A stretch of DNA of 5,356 bases from Hyphomonas sp. (GTDB taxonomy: Bacteria > Pseudomonadota > Alphaproteobacteria > Caulobacterales > Hyphomonadaceae). The translations under genes were made by a program, and so were the position numbers. Below, piece by piece: positions 5,174 to 5,356 of this stretch; position 1 is the first letter of the stretch, and each line of letters starts with the position of its first letter. The stretch is taken from NCBI GenBank assembly GCA_003486945.1, contig DNFL01000148.1, forward strand, positions 1 through 5,356, read 5' to 3'. The notes beneath the pieces were generated by a model. The model was given only the letters and a program-made list of their open reading frames with translations, was not told the origin of the DNA and searched no databases.

Positions 5174-5356
5174 ATGATGCTGTCGCTGTCTATCCGTGAT
5201 TTCGTGCTTATCTCCCGGCTCGATCTCTCGCCGGGAGAGGGCTTTACCGCGCTGACCGGGGAAACCGGGGCGGGCAAGTCTATCATTCTGGACGCCCTGG
5301 CCCTCGCGCTGGCCGGTGCAACGGGCCGGGCGGTGACCCGGCGCGGCGGGCCGGGA
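5174..5356 (+). CDS. recN: DNA repair protein RecN, N-terminal fragment
   Basis: RecN is an SMC-like ATPase that acts in recombinational repair of DNA double-strand breaks. The 61 visible residues carry the characteristic N-terminus: LSIRDFVLISRLDL (4-17), the region TALTGETGAGKSIILDAL (25-42) with Walker A GETGAGKS at 29-36, and the start of the helix that follows. The rest of the protein (usually about 550 residues in all, with a coiled coil and a C-terminal Walker B/signature half) lies beyond the window edge. The start is secure: an in-frame TGA at 5159-5161 closes the frame, leaving ATG 5174 or the adjacent ATG 5177. No Shine-Dalgarno precedes it, so a leaderless transcript is possible. 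A LexA box just upstream predicts SOS induction. Confidence 0.94.
   Translation, partial: MMLSLSIRDFVLISRLDLSPGEGFTALTGETGAGKSIILDALALALAGATGRAVTRRGGPG

Overview
The window is about 5.4 kb of GC-rich, gene-dense bacterial chromosome. It most likely comes from an alphaproteobacterium, perhaps Hyphomonadaceae-like. The strongest taxonomic clue is a perfect GTTC-N7-GTTC box, the alphaproteobacterial LexA operator, just upstream of recN. A CtrA-like TTAA-N7-TTTAC site is a weaker clue. The genus cannot be fixed from this window. The first 12 bases match the end of the Illumina adapter, so the left edge is a contig end with untrimmed adapter and real sequence starts near base 13.

Layout, left to right: (1) the N-terminal 43 codons of an unidentified gene on the minus strand; (2) a 161-bp AT-rich divergent intergenic region; (3) a complete three-domain Xaa-Pro aminopeptidase (M24B) on the plus strand with every metal ligand present; (4) an 85-bp gap between convergent genes, holding a REP-like hairpin of the widespread 'VIPAKAGIQ' type and G-rich tracts; (5) a compact four-gene minus-strand operon; (6) a 106-bp divergent intergenic region with the SOS box; (7) the first 61 codons of recN on the plus strand, cut by the window edge.

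Read 5' to 3', the minus-strand operon encodes a membrane-anchored DUF2459 protein, a GH29 alpha-L-fucosidase, a 77-residue zinc-ribbon protein and a short-chain dehydrogenase/reductase. The joins are an 8-nt overlap, a 4-nt ATGA overlap and a 10-nt gap, so the four are very probably co-transcribed and partly translationally coupled. The fucosidase keeps its catalytic core but stops where the usual C-terminal beta-sandwich would begin, and it has no export signal. What unites the operon is not clear from sequence; intracellular fucoside breakdown followed by sugar oxidation is one speculative reading.

No mobile element, CRISPR array, tRNA or rRNA was seen. The most notable signals are the recN SOS box with a possibly leaderless start, the catalytic-domain-only fucosidase in an unusual operon, the REP-like hairpin with an overlapping G-quadruplex-type motif, and the adapter remnant.
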